64,000 nucleotides of DNA from Flavobacterium yafengii (GCF_030010375.1 NZ_JASCRY010000001.1:1-64000), one strand, 5' to 3'. Numbered from the stretch's first letter, positions 17,773 to 27,802 are shown. The notes: generated from the letters alone by a model not told the origin. Numbers and translations are program-made.

Positions 17773-18414
17773 ATGAAACACATTTCTAGAGATGATATTT
17801 CTCAAATGGAGAAAGTCGAAAGATTGAATTTAATTAATTCTTGCACCGGTTATAAATCAGCTAATCTTCTGGCTACAAAATCCCTTGATGGAAAATCTAA
17901 TGTAGCAATTTTTAGCAGCGTGACCCATTTAGGAAGCAATCCGGCACTAATAGGATTTATCATGAGACCAACAACCGTTCCCAGAGATACATATAAAAAC
18001 ATAAGAGAAAATGGTTATTTTACCGTAAATCATATTACTGTAGATATGATTGAAGATGCGCACCATACCTCAGCAAATTATGAATTAGGCATTTCTGAAT
18101 TTGATAAAACTAATTTAGAAGAAGAGTACAAACCTAATATTGAAATCCCTTTTGTGAAAGGAAGCCCAGTTCAATTGTATTGCAAATATGTGAATGAATA
18201 TTACATCAAGGAAAATGATACGATTCATATAATTGCCTCTATTGAAAATTTATTTTTTGAAGAAGAATTAGAACATAAAGACGGTTGGTTACAAATTGAC
18301 AAAGGAAATGTTATAGCACTAAATGGTCTTGATGGATATTGTTTACCTAAATTAATAGACCGCTTTCAATACGCAAGAAAAGAACTTCCAACCACTTCCT
18401 TTTTTAAAAAATAA
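17773..18414 (+). CDS. flavin reductase-like FMN-binding split-barrel protein
   Basis: 213 residues with the FMN-binding split barrel of the flavin reductase/HpaC-like group (SNVAIFSSVTHLGSNPALIGF, then RDTYKNIRENGYFTVNHI). Likely cytosolic and FMN-bound. Its stop is 3 bases from the photolyase start, so the two are cotranscribed and perhaps coupled. Provision of reduced flavin or redox partnering for the photolyase is inference from this arrangement. Confidence 0.85.
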   Translation: MKHISRDDISQMEKVERLNLINSCTGYKSANLLATKSLDGKSNVAIFSSVTHLGSNPALIGFIMRPTTVPRDTYKNIRENGYFTVNHITVDMIEDAHHTSANYELGISEFDKTNLEEEYKPNIEIPFVKGSPVQLYCKYVNEYYIKENDTIHIIASIENLFFEEELEHKDGWLQIDKGNVIALNGLDGYCLPKLIDRFQYARKELPTTSFFKK

Positions 18415-18417
18415 AAA

Positions 18418-19950
18418 ATGACAAAACTACGGCTAATCCTTGGTGATCAGTTGAATTTAGAACATTCTTGGTTTCAGGAAAATGATGACAATACTATTTA
18501 TGTCCTTGCCGAAATGCGTCAGGAAACCGACTATGTAAAACATCATATCCAAAAAGTGGTGGCATTTTTTCTTTCGATGAGAAATTTTCACACCACAATA
18601 CAAGCACTCGGACACCAAGCGGTCTATCTTCAAATTACCGATACCGATAATCCACAGGATTTAGAAAAAATCATTGCCGTTTGTATCGAAAAATATAAAA
18701 TAGAAAAATTTGAGTACCAGTTACCTGACGAATATCGGTTAGATCAACAACTAAAAACGATTTGTTCCAATCTAAAAATCGAATCAGAAGCTTTTGACAC
18801 TGAACATTTTTACACCACGCGTCATGAACTTTCTGATTTTTTTGAGGGAAAGAAATTGTTGTTGATGGAGAATTTTTATCGCAACATGCGAAAAAAACAC
18901 CACGTTTTAATGAATGGATCAACTCCTGTGGGAAACCAATGGAATTTTGATGCCGATAATCGTAAAAAATACAAAGGTGAAGTTCCAGTGCCATCAGAAA
19001 AAAATTTTCACGCCAATGTTTCTGAAGTTGTTTCCCAAATCAAAGAAGCTACTATCGTCACTTTTGGAAATATCGATGTAAATAATTTCAGTTGGCCTAC
19101 TTCCCGTCAGCAATCTTTAGAGGTATTAGATTATTTCTGCGCTAATCTGCTGAAACATTTTGGGGATTATGAAGATGCAATGCATACCGATGAAAAATTC
19201 CTTTTCCATTCTCGTTTGTCTTTTGCTATGAACAGTAAAATGCTTTCGCCAAAAGAGGTAATCGAAACTGTCATTGCTTTTTATCATGCCAATGAAACTG
19301 AAATAACCCTTTCACAAGTAGAAGGATTTGTGAGACAAATTCTGGGTTGGCGTGAATATATTCGAGGAATTTATTGGAAAGAAATGCCCAATTACGCCCA
19401 AATGAATGTCTTGAAAAACGACAACAAATTACCGAATTTTTTCTGGACGGGTAAAACCAAAATGAATTGCATGAATCACGCTATCAATCAAAGTTTAGAC
19501 GAAGCTTATGCACATCATATTCAACGGCTCATGGTAATAGGAAATTTTACACTACTGACACAAATTAATCCTGACGAAGTAGATGCTTGGTATCTGGGCA
19601 TTTACATAGATGCTATTGAATGGGTCGAAATGCCTAACACCCGCGGTATGTCACAATACGCAGATGGCGGAATTATTGCTACAAAACCCTATGTTTCTTC
19701 CGGAAGTTACATCAATAAAATGAGTAATAATTGTGCCAAATGCCATTACAATGTCAAAGAAAAATTTGGAGAAAAAGCGTGTCCTTTCAATTCGTTATAT
19801 TGGAATTTTCTAGATGAGAAAAAAGAGTATTTTAAAGGAAATCAACGCATGGGAATGATGCTGAATTTATTGAATAAAATAAATCCCGAAGAATTATACA
19901 AAATCAAAGTTAAAGCCAATGCCATTATCCAAAATATGGATTCTTATTAA
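18418..19950 (+). CDS. phrB: iron-sulfur (6-4) photolyase / CryPro (PhrB-like)
   Basis: 510 residues. The N-terminal Rossmann domain (LRLILGDQLNLEHSWF) is typical of deoxyribodipyrimidine photolyase-related proteins, followed by the helical FAD domain. Four Cys at 351, 439, 442 and 455 (TKMNCMNH; NNCAKCHYNV; KACPFNS) sit at almost the same positions as the [4Fe-4S] ligands of Agrobacterium PhrB. Light-driven repair of (6-4) photoproducts is therefore expected. Its partner gene encodes a flavin protein 3 bases upstream. Confidence 0.92.
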   Translation: MTKLRLILGDQLNLEHSWFQENDDNTIYVLAEMRQETDYVKHHIQKVVAFFLSMRNFHTTIQALGHQAVYLQITDTDNPQDLEKIIAVCIEKYKIEKFEYQLPDEYRLDQQLKTICSNLKIESEAFDTEHFYTTRHELSDFFEGKKLLLMENFYRNMRKKHHVLMNGSTPVGNQWNFDADNRKKYKGEVPVPSEKNFHANVSEVVSQIKEATIVTFGNIDVNNFSWPTSRQQSLEVLDYFCANLLKHFGDYEDAMHTDEKFLFHSRLSFAMNSKMLSPKEVIETVIAFYHANETEITLSQVEGFVRQILGWREYIRGIYWKEMPNYAQMNVLKNDNKLPNFFWTGKTKMNCMNHAINQSLDEAYAHHIQRLMVIGNFTLLTQINPDEVDAWYLGIYIDAIEWVEMPNTRGMSQYADGGIIATKPYVSSGSYINKMSNNCAKCHYNVKEKFGEKACPFNSLYWNFLDEKKEYFKGNQRMGMMLNLLNKINPEELYKIKVKANAIIQNMDSY

Positions 19951-19968
19951 ACTGAAACATCCATAAAT

Positions 19969-20011
19969 AAAAAGAGTGTATAAATTCGATACGAACTTAT
20001 ACACTCTTTTT
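19969..20011. terminator. bidirectional terminator
   Basis: Perfect 15-base arms (19969-19983 and 19997-20011) with a 13-base loop and T-tracts on both strands, between the convergent photolyase and glycine-zipper genes. Confidence 0.92.
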
Positions 20012-20028
20012 TTATTAAAAGAATAAAT

Positions 20029-20451
20029 CTATTCCTTTTTACTTCCGTCTATAATAGCTCCTGTTCCCGCACCAATACCAGCACCGGCAACACCACCAAT
20101 TATAGCTCCTTGAACTTTTTTCTTACTTATAATTGCCCCTGTTGCTGCTCCAACTCCAGCTCCAATTACGGCACCTTTAGCAGTACTGCTCCAACCTTTC
20201 TTTTGTGTGGTTGTTGTAGTGGTAGTTGTAGCCGATGGTTTATTAACAACGATAACTTCTTTTTGAGTCTCAATTTTAGTTTCCTCAATTTTAGCCATTT
20301 CAACCTGCATGGAATCAATAACTCTTTGTTTTTCAATTTCTACTTTCATGGAATCGACAGTCGCTAGTTTTGCTTTTTCAATTTCCATTTTCCCTTGATT
20401 TTGACAAGAAACAACAACTGCAGCTATTAGTATAAAATATAATGCTTTCAT
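20029..20451 (-). CDS. glycine-zipper lipoprotein
   Basis: 140 residues from the ATG at 20451. The N-terminal extension upstream is AT-coded and would bury the signal. A short signal ends in VVVSC, a lipobox. Next comes a charged segment with near-repeats of DSMKVEIEKQR and DSMQVEMAKIE, a Thr run, then a C-terminal glycine zipper (GAVIGAGVGAATGAIISKK and GAIIGGVAGAGIGAGTGAII). Such zippers insert into or pack on membranes. No specific function is assignable. Confidence 0.8.
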   Translation of the reverse strand: MKALYFILIAAVVVSCQNQGKMEIEKAKLATVDSMKVEIEKQRVIDSMQVEMAKIEETKIETQKEVIVVNKPSATTTTTTTTQKKGWSSTAKGAVIGAGVGAATGAIISKKKVQGAIIGGVAGAGIGAGTGAIIDGSKKE

Positions 20452-20552
20452 AATTTTAAGTTTTGTAATTAATAACTCTACAAAGAAACATTTAAAACCA
20501 TCAATAAACTTTATACAATTTAAACTATTTTTTATATAATTCAATGTCTGAA

Positions 20553-21827
20553 TTATTTTTGAATCCCCGATTTCAATATTTGTCCAAAGTGATACATGTC
20601 TTCAAAAGAACAATACAATGGAACTGGCGCCAATCGAATAACATTAGGTTCGCGCCAATCCGTGATGACGCCATTTTTCATAAGATAATCAAACAAACTA
20701 CGCCCTTCCCCATGAAGTAGTACTGATAATTGTGAAGCTCTTTCTGATGGATTTGACGGTGTAATGATTTCGAAAGTACTATCGACTTCTTTGTCTATTT
20801 CGTGCAGAATGAATTCTAAATAGGAAGTAATTGCATCTCTTTTTTGAATTAAAGCGTCCATCCCAATTTCATCAAACATTTCTACAGATGCTAAATATGG
20901 CGCCAGAGAAAGTACCGGTAAATTACTTATTTGCCAACCATCGGCTCCATGAATTGGATCAAAAGTGGGTTCCATTTTGAAACGACGCTCTTTATTATGT
21001 CCCCACCAACCCGCGAATCGTGGCAACTCCGAATTGTTGTGGTATTTCTCATGAATGAAACATCCCGAAGCATTTCCAGGACCTGAATTCATGTATTTGT
21101 AACTGCACCAAGCTGCAAAATCCGCATTCCAATCGTGCAATTCCAGTTTTATATTTCCTGCGGCATGCGCTAAATCCCAACCAACATAAGCACCTACTTT
21201 ATGACCCGCAGCTGTTATGGTTTTCATATCAAAAACTTGTCCTGTGTAATAATTGACACCGCCTATTAAGACCAAAGCCAACTCCTCACCTACTTCTTCA
21301 ATTTTAGCCAAAACATCTTCTAAGCGAATGTTGTGTTCTCCTTCGCGACGCTTGATTTCAACAATAGCATCTTCCGGTTTGTATCCATGAAAATGAACCT
21401 GACTTTGAAACATATATTGATCCGAAGGAAATGCTTTTTCTTCGCAAATAATTTTATATCTGGTTTTTGTAGGTCGGTAAAAAGAAACCATTAACAAATG
21501 AAGATTGACCGTAAGCGTATTCATCACGGTAACCTCACTTGGTAAAGCGCCCACAATTTTACTCAAAGGATTTGCAAATCGTTCGTGGTAATCCCACCAC
21601 GGTTTTTCACTGTAAAAATGACCTTCAACAGCTAAACTTGCCCAATCATTCATCACCTCATCTACATAATTTTTAGTACGTTTGGGCTGCAATCCCAATG
21701 AATTTCCCGTAAAATAAATTACTTTTTTTCCATTTACCTGCGGAAAAATAAATTCATCTTGGTATTTATGTAATTGATCTTGCGAATCGAGTTGTTTTGC
21801 AAATTCAAGGGTGTTTTCGAATGCCAT
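20553..21827 (-). CDS. kynU: kynureninase
   Basis: PLP enzyme cleaving 3-hydroxykynurenine to 3-hydroxyanthranilate and alanine. 424 residues. The PLP-lysine region WCSYKYMNSGPG follows VGWDLAHAAGN, the Asp block of the family, and HGADGWQISNLPVLSLAPY is a KynU signature. It works after the kmo product encoded in this window. Single gene, divergent from the SIMPL gene. Confidence 0.95.
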   Translation of the reverse strand: MAFENTLEFAKQLDSQDQLHKYQDEFIFPQVNGKKVIYFTGNSLGLQPKRTKNYVDEVMNDWASLAVEGHFYSEKPWWDYHERFANPLSKIVGALPSEVTVMNTLTVNLHLLMVSFYRPTKTRYKIICEEKAFPSDQYMFQSQVHFHGYKPEDAIVEIKRREGEHNIRLEDVLAKIEEVGEELALVLIGGVNYYTGQVFDMKTITAAGHKVGAYVGWDLAHAAGNIKLELHDWNADFAAWCSYKYMNSGPGNASGCFIHEKYHNNSELPRFAGWWGHNKERRFKMEPTFDPIHGADGWQISNLPVLSLAPYLASVEMFDEIGMDALIQKRDAITSYLEFILHEIDKEVDSTFEIITPSNPSERASQLSVLLHGEGRSLFDYLMKNGVITDWREPNVIRLAPVPLYCSFEDMYHFGQILKSGIQK

Positions 21828-22007
21828 ATTTTGTATTTTGTTTGTAAAAGTAGTAAAAAAAGGCTGATAGAGAAAAGACTTATCTCTGATTGACGAGAGT
21901 CAAAATAGTTAAAATTCCGAATAAGAAAAAATAGTTCCCTAATACTATACTGAAATAAAAAACAACTCGTTATTATTAATATTCAATTGAATTTAAAATT
22001 CTTACCC

Positions 22008-22742
22008 ATGCTCAAAAACAGTTTGAACGTTATTATTATTGCTATCGCCGTGGTAATCTCCTCGTATTTATTTTCGAATGCTTTCCAGAATCGAAATAAA
22101 AGTAATGATACCATAAGTGTTACTGGCTCCGGAAAGAAAGATTTCGTCTCGGATTTGATTGTTTGGAACGGTTCTTTTTCTAAAAAAAGTGCGACTTTGA
22201 AAGAAGCCTACGCAGCATTGGATTCTGACAGAGAGAAAATAAAAAGCTATTTATCAGGCAAAGGAATTGCTCCGAATGAAATGGTATTCTCAGCAGTGAA
22301 TTTTAATAAAGATTTTGAAACGACTTACAACGAAAACGGAACCACAAGGCAGCAAATTTTCACTGGATTTACCTTAACCCAAAGCGTGAGCATCCAATCT
22401 AAGGAAGTAAATAAAATTGAAGAATTATCCCGACAATCTAGTGAGTTAATCAATTCTGGAGTGGAATTTTATTCTTCTCCTCCTGAATATTACTACACTA
22501 AACTTGCCGAATTAAAAATAAAAATGATTGCCGAAGCCACAAAGGACGCCAGTATCAGAGCAAAAAGTATTGCTGAAAATGCAGATGCGAGTTTAGGAAA
22601 TCTAAAAAAATCAGATATGGGTGTTTTTCAAATTACGGGTCAAAACTCATCGGAAGATTTTTCTTACGGAGGTTCCTTCAATACGCAATCCAAAAACAAA
22701 ACGGCTAATATTACGGTACGACTGGTGTATCAAGTGAATTAG
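22008..22742 (+). CDS. SIMPL-domain (DUF541) protein
   Basis: 244 residues from the ATG at 22008, preferred over an in-frame TTG 21 bases upstream. One N-terminal membrane helix (SLNVIIIAIAVVISSYLF) anchors a periplasmic SIMPL domain with ISVTGSGKKDFVSD at its start and a C-terminal beta segment ending NITVRLVYQVN. The biochemical function of this family is poorly defined. Single gene. Confidence 0.8.
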   Translation: MLKNSLNVIIIAIAVVISSYLFSNAFQNRNKSNDTISVTGSGKKDFVSDLIVWNGSFSKKSATLKEAYAALDSDREKIKSYLSGKGIAPNEMVFSAVNFNKDFETTYNENGTTRQQIFTGFTLTQSVSIQSKEVNKIEELSRQSSELINSGVEFYSSPPEYYYTKLAELKIKMIAEATKDASIRAKSIAENADASLGNLKKSDMGVFQITGQNSSEDFSYGGSFNTQSKNKTANITVRLVYQVN

Positions 22743-22777
22743 GAATTCAAATCAGGAATCATCCCGAAATTGTTTTG

Positions 22778-22860
22778 TGTGAGGGATGGAAGTGGCATCC
22801 TTTATTTTCTTTCTTTAAGAAAATAAAGATACAGCGTACAGCCCGACCCTTGGGGCACAC
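22778..22860 (+). repeat. dispersed hairpin repeat, copy A
   Basis: The copy begins GTGAGGGATGGAAGTGG and ends AGCCCGACCC followed by a small CCC/GGG hairpin. In its middle, perfect 11-base arms (22801-22811 and 22817-22827) enclose a TCTTT loop. The same loop and flanks recur near 45.2 kb, and the same two ends occur near 44.0 kb. Confidence 0.65.
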
Positions 22861-22866
22861 CAAAAA

Positions 22867-22894
22867 AAAATCTCGCCATTACTGACGAGATTTT
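22867..22894. terminator. bidirectional terminator
   Basis: Nine-base perfect arms (AAAATCTCG and CGAGATTTT) with a 10-base loop, flanked by A and T runs, between the convergent SIMPL and queA genes. Confidence 0.8.
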
Positions 22895-22921
22895 GTTATT
22901 TAGAATATGATGTAATTCAGA

Positions 22922-23971
22922 TTAGATGATTAACATCGCGTCACCGTAAGAATAGAATTTATACTCTTCTTTGATTGCTTCGGCATAGGCTTTTTTCATT
23001 AAATCATGTCCGCAAAATGCTGAAACCATCATTAATAAAGTTGATTTTGGCGTGTGGAAATTAGTAATCATACACGTTGGAATCGTGAAATCATGTGGAG
23101 GAAAAACGAATTTATTTGTCCATCCATCAAAAGGATTCAAGGTGTTTTGTGACGACACTGAACTTTCAACGGCACGCATAGAAGTAGTTCCTACGGTACA
23201 AATACGTTTCTTTTTAGCTTTGGCTTCATTCACAATATCACATGCTTCTTGAGTAATTTTTAATTCCTCAGAATCCATTTTGTGTTTTGATAAATCTTCA
23301 ACCTCAACCGGATTAAAAGTTCCCAAACCTACGTGAAGCGTTACTTCGGCAAATTTAATTCCTTTGATTTCCAGTTTTTTCAATAAATGTTTCGAGAAGT
23401 GCAATCCTGCAGTTGGCGCTGCAACAGCTCCTTCTTCTTTAGCATAAATGGTTTGGTAACGTTCCGCATCTTCCGGAGTTACGTCTCTAGAAATGTATTT
23501 TGGGATTGGAGTTTCTCCAAGTTCTGTTAATTTATTTCTGAATTCTTCATAAGAACCGTCGTAAAGAAAACGTAATGTTCTTCCACGAGAAGTCGTGTTG
23601 TCGATAACCTCAGCCACTAACGAATCGTCATCTCCAAAATATAGTTTGTTACCAATTCTGATTTTACGAGCAGGATCAACTAAAACATCCCAAAGTCTTT
23701 GCTCAGAGTTTAATTCTCTAAGTAAAAAAACTTCGATTCTTGCTCCTGTTTTTTCCTTGTTTCCATACAAACGCGCTGGAAAAACCTTAGTATTATTCAA
23801 AATTAAAACATCGCCGTCATCAAAATAATCGATAACATCTTTGAACATTTTGTGTTCTATAGTTCCTTTCTTACGATCAATAACCATTAGACGCGCTTCG
23901 TCTCTGTTTTCAGCTGGATATTCGGCAAGAAGTTCTTTAGGTAAATCGAATTGAAAATGTGATAATTTCAT
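22922..23971 (-). CDS. queA: S-adenosylmethionine:tRNA ribosyltransferase-isomerase
   Basis: Transfers and isomerises the ribosyl group of SAM onto preQ1 in tRNA, giving epoxyqueuosine. 349 residues, normal. Conserved parts seen are [17 protein letters not shown] at the start, [13 protein letters not shown] near residue 180, [10 protein letters not shown], and [19 protein letters not shown] near the end. With queE it shows that queuosine is made in this organism. It has its own promoter and a leader holding a heptamer repeat. Confidence 0.96.
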   Translation of the reverse strand: MKLSHFQFDLPKELLAEYPAENRDEARLMVIDRKKGTIEHKMFKDVIDYFDDGDVLILNNTKVFPARLYGNKEKTGARIEVFLLRELNSEQRLWDVLVDPARKIRIGNKLYFGDDDSLVAEVIDNTTSRGRTLRFLYDGSYEEFRNKLTELGETPIPKYISRDVTPEDAERYQTIYAKEEGAVAAPTAGLHFSKHLLKKLEIKGIKFAEVTLHVGLGTFNPVEVEDLSKHKMDSEELKITQEACDIVNEAKAKKKRICTVGTTSMRAVESSVSSQNTLNPFDGWTNKFVFPPHDFTIPTCMITNFHTPKSTLLMMVSAFCGHDLMKKAYAEAIKEEYKFYSYGDAMLII

Positions 23972-23979
23972 TTGATAAA

Positions 23980-24014
23980 GTTATGAGTTATAGATTATGA
24001 AGTATGAGTTTTGA
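23980..24014 (-). repeat. heptamer-phased repeat in the queA leader
   Basis: Five consecutive 7-base units on the plus strand (GTTATGA, GTTATAG, ATTATGA, AGTATGA, GTTTTGA), just before the queA start and downstream of its promoter. The same unit recurs upstream of aroA. Confidence 0.7.
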
Positions 24015-24036
24015 GGTCATACTTCTAAATCGTGTG

Positions 24037-24068
24037 CAAATATACGATTGTGAGATAGGCGTTGTCAA
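24037..24068 (-). promoter_or_regulatory. queA promoter
   Basis: The minus strand has TTG at 24066-24068, a 21-base spacer, then TATATTTG at 24037-24044. Both elements and the spacing fit the Flavobacterium consensus. Confidence 0.65.
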
Positions 24069-24145
24069 GTGTTTTGCTGTTTAATTTAGTTTCGAACTTG
24101 CAAAGCAACAAAGCGACAACGGTTTAGCCCCGTAAACATTGAGAA

Positions 24146-25375
24146 TTAAGAAGCGATTTCAGTCACATTAAAATCTAATTTTTTCATGTCTTCCCAAAAA
24201 TCAGGGTATGATTTAGAAACTACTTCCGCATTTTCGATGATTATTGGCACTTTTAAAGCCAAAGGTGCAAATGCCATCGCCATTCTGTGATCGTTATACG
24301 TAGCTATTTTAATATTATGATTGATTTCATTTGAAGCCACAAGTGTCAAGCTATCATTGGTAACTGATATATTTGCTCCAAGTTTTGTCAGCTCAATTCG
24401 TAGTGCTTCCAGTCTATCGGTTTCTTTAATTTTCAAGGTGTGAAGTCCTGTAAGATGACAACCAATTCCTAAACCAAGGCAAGTAACTACAATGGTTTGA
24501 GCAATATCTGGCGTATTGTTTAATTCTAAGTTTAAAGTTTCAGGCTTAAAATTAGGCAGTTTAACCAAAGTCATTTTGTTTCCATCAAAATGCGTTTCAA
24601 CACCCATTTGTTTGTAGATTTCAACCAAAGCCGAATCGCCTTGTAAACTAGTTTCTCTATAACTGGTCAATGAAATAGTCGCATTTTCTGCCAAAGCTGC
24701 TAAACTAAAAAAGTAAGAAGCAGAACTCCAATCGGATTCTACAGTCATTACTTTCGATGCTACTTCTTGTTTTGGATAGACGGTAATTACATTTTCTTCG
24801 AAACTGGTTTTGATATCTAAATCATTCAACAAAGCCAATGTCATTTTGATATATGGAACAGAAGTGATTTCTCCTACCAAGGTGATTTCAATACCGTTTT
24901 CCAGTTTTGGCGCCACTAACAACAATGCCGATATGTATTGACTGCTTACATTTGCAGGAATAGTAACTTTAGAGGCTGTGATTTTTTGTCCTTTGATTCG
25001 AATAGGCGGATAACCTGCTTCTTTCTCGTAGGATATTTTTGCACCTAATTGTTCCAAGGCTTCCACCAAAACTTTTATTGGACGCTCCGTCATTCGCTGA
25101 GAGCCAGTCAAAACTACTTCTCGACCTTCGTTTACAGCAAAATAAGCTGTTAGAAATCGCATCGCCGTTCCAGCATGATGAATATCAACTATTCCCTCGT
25201 TTCCTTTCAATGCTTTTTGCATTACTTCACTGTCATCAGAGTTGGAAGTATTAGCCAAAGTAATATTTGGAAAAAGTGCTTGTAACAATAATAGTCGGTT
25301 GGTTTCGCTTTTTGAACCGGTAACTGCAATTTGAGCTTGTAAATTAGAATGGGAAGTTTGTAACAGTAAATTCAT
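24146..25375 (-). CDS. aroA: 3-phosphoshikimate 1-carboxyvinyltransferase (EPSP synthase)
   Basis: Sixth shikimate-pathway step, joining PEP to shikimate 3-phosphate. 409 residues. The N-terminal segment SKSETNRLLLLQAL, the GTAMRFLTAYFA block and QRMTERPI follow the EPSPS pattern. A later ITLVGEITSVPYIKMTLALL and YNDHRMAMAFAPLAL complete it. The two-domain inside-out fold is expected. It lies 106 bases after the mazG-like gene on the same strand and supports the aromatic operon 9 kb upstream. Confidence 0.95.
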   Translation of the reverse strand: MNLLLQTSHSNLQAQIAVTGSKSETNRLLLLQALFPNITLANTSNSDDSEVMQKALKGNEGIVDIHHAGTAMRFLTAYFAVNEGREVVLTGSQRMTERPIKVLVEALEQLGAKISYEKEAGYPPIRIKGQKITASKVTIPANVSSQYISALLLVAPKLENGIEITLVGEITSVPYIKMTLALLNDLDIKTSFEENVITVYPKQEVASKVMTVESDWSSASYFFSLAALAENATISLTSYRETSLQGDSALVEIYKQMGVETHFDGNKMTLVKLPNFKPETLNLELNNTPDIAQTIVVTCLGLGIGCHLTGLHTLKIKETDRLEALRIELTKLGANISVTNDSLTLVASNEINHNIKIATYNDHRMAMAFAPLALKVPIIIENAEVVSKSYPDFWEDMKKLDFNVTEIAS

Positions 25376-25382
25376 GTTTTTA

Positions 25383-25480
25383 ATTATGAGTTATGAGTTA
25401 TAGCTTAAGCTTTCGACTCAAATAATTTAAGGACGCAATTTACCACTACTCATTCACAATTCATAATTTACAATTCACAA
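25383..25480 (-). repeat. two heptamer tracts between mazG-like gene and aroA
   Basis: First tract 25383-25403: ATTATGA, GTTATGA, GTTATAG, the same unit as before queA. Second tract 25453-25480: TTCACAA, TTCATAA, TTTACAA, TTCACAA. Both fall entirely in the 106-base spacer. Confidence 0.7.
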
Positions 25481-25481
25481 A

Positions 25482-25808
25482 TTATTTGAGTTTTTCGTTG
25501 TTTTTGTGACGGTCTTTGTCACGAATAGACTTTAAATCCATCTTTTTATCGAAAGCAGCCTGCAAATCGATTCCTGTTTGATTTGCTAAACACAATACCA
25601 CGAAAACCACATCGGCTAATTCTTCGCCTAGATCTTTATTTTTATCGCTTTCTTTTTCAGATTGTTCGCCGTAACGACGGGCAATGATTCGGGCTACTTC
25701 GCCTACTTCTTCTGTAAGTTGCGCCATATTGGTCAATTCGTTAAAGTAACGAACGCCGTGTTCTTTTATCCAAGTATCTACGTCGAGTTGGGAATTTTTT
25801 AGGTTCAT
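25482..25808 (-). CDS. MazG-like nucleotide pyrophosphohydrolase
   Basis: 108 residues, one all-alpha NTP pyrophosphohydrolase domain. The metal-binding EEVGE (LTEEVGEVARII) and the second acidic motif EELADVVFVVLCLAN are present. Members hydrolyse (d)NTPs, including damaged ones, to monophosphates. It starts 2 bases after the stop of the preceding DUF3857 gene, so it is part of that transcript. House-cleaning is the likely role; the substrate is unknown. Confidence 0.88.
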   Translation of the reverse strand: MNLKNSQLDVDTWIKEHGVRYFNELTNMAQLTEEVGEVARIIARRYGEQSEKESDKNKDLGEELADVVFVVLCLANQTGIDLQAAFDKKMDLKSIRDKDRHKNNEKLK

Positions 25809-25810
25809 GA

Positions 25811-27802
25811 TTATAGTTTTTTAAGTACTATTTTTTCGTTTTGTTTATCAATAATTTTTTGAAAGAAATTTTTTAAATTACTATAATATTCTGCTTCCAT
25901 AATAGCAGTATTTATTTCTTTAGTAACAATGATTTGAATTTTATTCCCTTCTACCTGAGTATTAATTACAAATAAAATTACATTGTCTTCGGAAGCTATC
26001 TTTATTGATTTCGTAATAGATTCCACTATATAACCATCTGGAATTTCTATATTTATGTTGTATTTTTCCTGCTTTGGATACCCAAAATAAATTGGCATTT
26101 GCCTTTTCTCCTGAATAAATGGATTTTTCTTTAACGTAAAAAACAATAGAGGATTAATAAACATTTTACCTCCTATAATTTCACAATGATTTTCTGAGGT
26201 AAAAGTAAAAGTTTCTGTAACAGGTTTTGACATATCAGTATCTCTATTTTCAACACTGTAGTCATTAATCAGTATTCCATCCAAATTATTTTCTGATTTT
26301 TCAAGATAATTTTCTTCATTTTGTCTGGCATTTTTTTCTCTAAAACTATATGCTTCATAGTCCATTTTTTGAACTCTAAACTTACCTGTAATGACCCCGA
26401 GATTATTAACTTTTGTCATCAAAGTATAATTAACTTTAGATGGCATAGTTGGCACAAGATTAATCTCTTGAGAAGTTCCATCTTGCTTAAGAAGTCGCCC
26501 AGTCCAGTTCAATACATTCAAGGGCAAAATATTCTGTGTCGTATATTTATGTGTTGCATCTAACAAAATTTGTTTTCCATCAAGATCAGCTGCTGCAATT
26601 ACATAATTAAAAACTGTTCTATTGGGAAAAGCAGGAACGCCATATTCTACAGTACTTACCAAAACAGGATTGACATTTATACCCGCTAACTTCAACATTG
26701 CTATCAAGATAAAATTTATTTCAGCGACATTTCCTGTTTTGTCCAGATAGGCTTGTTTTACTCCTTTTTCTGTAAAATAACCATTTTCTCTGTTCCAATT
26801 CATTTTACTTTGAACAAATTTAAAAATGATGTCTAATTTCTCCTTATCAGAAACAGCATTTTTAAGTATCAATTTAACATCTTTGAGAAGATAGAGTTGT
26901 TCATTAAGTTCCTTTCCGAAATTTTTATTTTCAAAAATAGTTTTCGCAACCCCTTCCCAAGTTATTGAATAATCCTTGACGGGTTGTTCAGGAAAACGAG
27001 TTCTTTCTAACTCATTTTGAATAGAAGATTTATAATTTCTAATATTATCAACATAATCTTCTTCTTTGATTGCTGGGATATTCTCAGTTATGAAAGTACT
27101 ATTGATTTGCTTATAACTAAAACCGGCCGTTTGATTGTTTTTATCTTCATAATTTTGTGATCCATTAACAACTTTTTCTTCTGCATTAATTTTTATGAAT
27201 CCAGTTCGAAGAGTTTTATAAATAAAAAACTCCGGCACTTCTGTATTGTATTCAGAATAGTTGATGGGAATATCATATTGATTCTCAAAAACGGGAAACT
27301 TTACAATATTTTCAGATTTTATAGTATATTTAAATTCTATAACAGAGCCAACTTTTACATTTGGCATTGATATCGTTGCTTGGTTCCAATATTCGTTTAC
27401 ATTTTTCTTGAAACTTCCTTCATTATTCAGTTTTGTTTTTACTACAGTACCATTTTCTAGATTATACGTTACCGCATTAGAAAATTTCACAGATTCATCA
27501 TTCATATCTTTGTACCCTACATAATAAGGCACTTGGAAATTTGCCCAACTCAGTCCTTCTTTTTTATATATTTTGATTCGATACCAATATTCATGATTTA
27601 CCATAAAACCATTTTTCAAATTATAACTAAAAAAAGTTCTTGCTTTTTTGGTCAAAATGGCAGCATTTGCCGTTGTATCTTCGGGATGAGATTTTTCTAA
27701 AAGTTCTTTAGTAGAAACTTTTCCTAATTCAAAATTTTGCGATTTTGCCTTCGTAATGATTATAAAAATAAATATCGAAAGTATAACTTTGATTATTTTC
27801 AT
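25811..27802 (-). CDS. DUF3857/transglutaminase-like exported protein, paralogue 1 (catalytic residues lost)
   Basis: 663 residues with a signal peptide. The N-terminal DUF3857 domain covers about residues 50-250, a transglutaminase-like region lies near 310-430, and a C-terminal beta domain follows. At the position of the catalytic Cys it reads TGNVAEIN, and FNYVIAA replaces the His segment, so the active site is degenerate. Closely related to the next gene upstream (shared QNFELGKVSTKELLEK-like N-terminus). Exported or periplasmic; function unknown. Confidence 0.8.
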   Translation of the reverse strand: MKIIKVILSIFIFIIITKAKSQNFELGKVSTKELLEKSHPEDTTANAAILTKKARTFFSYNLKNGFMVNHEYWYRIKIYKKEGLSWANFQVPYYVGYKDMNDESVKFSNAVTYNLENGTVVKTKLNNEGSFKKNVNEYWNQATISMPNVKVGSVIEFKYTIKSENIVKFPVFENQYDIPINYSEYNTEVPEFFIYKTLRTGFIKINAEEKVVNGSQNYEDKNNQTAGFSYKQINSTFITENIPAIKEEDYVDNIRNYKSSIQNELERTRFPEQPVKDYSITWEGVAKTIFENKNFGKELNEQLYLLKDVKLILKNAVSDKEKLDIIFKFVQSKMNWNRENGYFTEKGVKQAYLDKTGNVAEINFILIAMLKLAGINVNPVLVSTVEYGVPAFPNRTVFNYVIAAADLDGKQILLDATHKYTTQNILPLNVLNWTGRLLKQDGTSQEINLVPTMPSKVNYTLMTKVNNLGVITGKFRVQKMDYEAYSFREKNARQNEENYLEKSENNLDGILINDYSVENRDTDMSKPVTETFTFTSENHCEIIGGKMFINPLLFFTLKKNPFIQEKRQMPIYFGYPKQEKYNINIEIPDGYIVESITKSIKIASEDNVILFVINTQVEGNKIQIIVTKEINTAIMEAEYYSNLKNFFQKIIDKQNEKIVLKKL

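Noticed and set aside
23980..25480. CRISPR array suggested by the short repeats
   Set aside because: Units are 7 bases with no unique spacers, and no cas genes are present.
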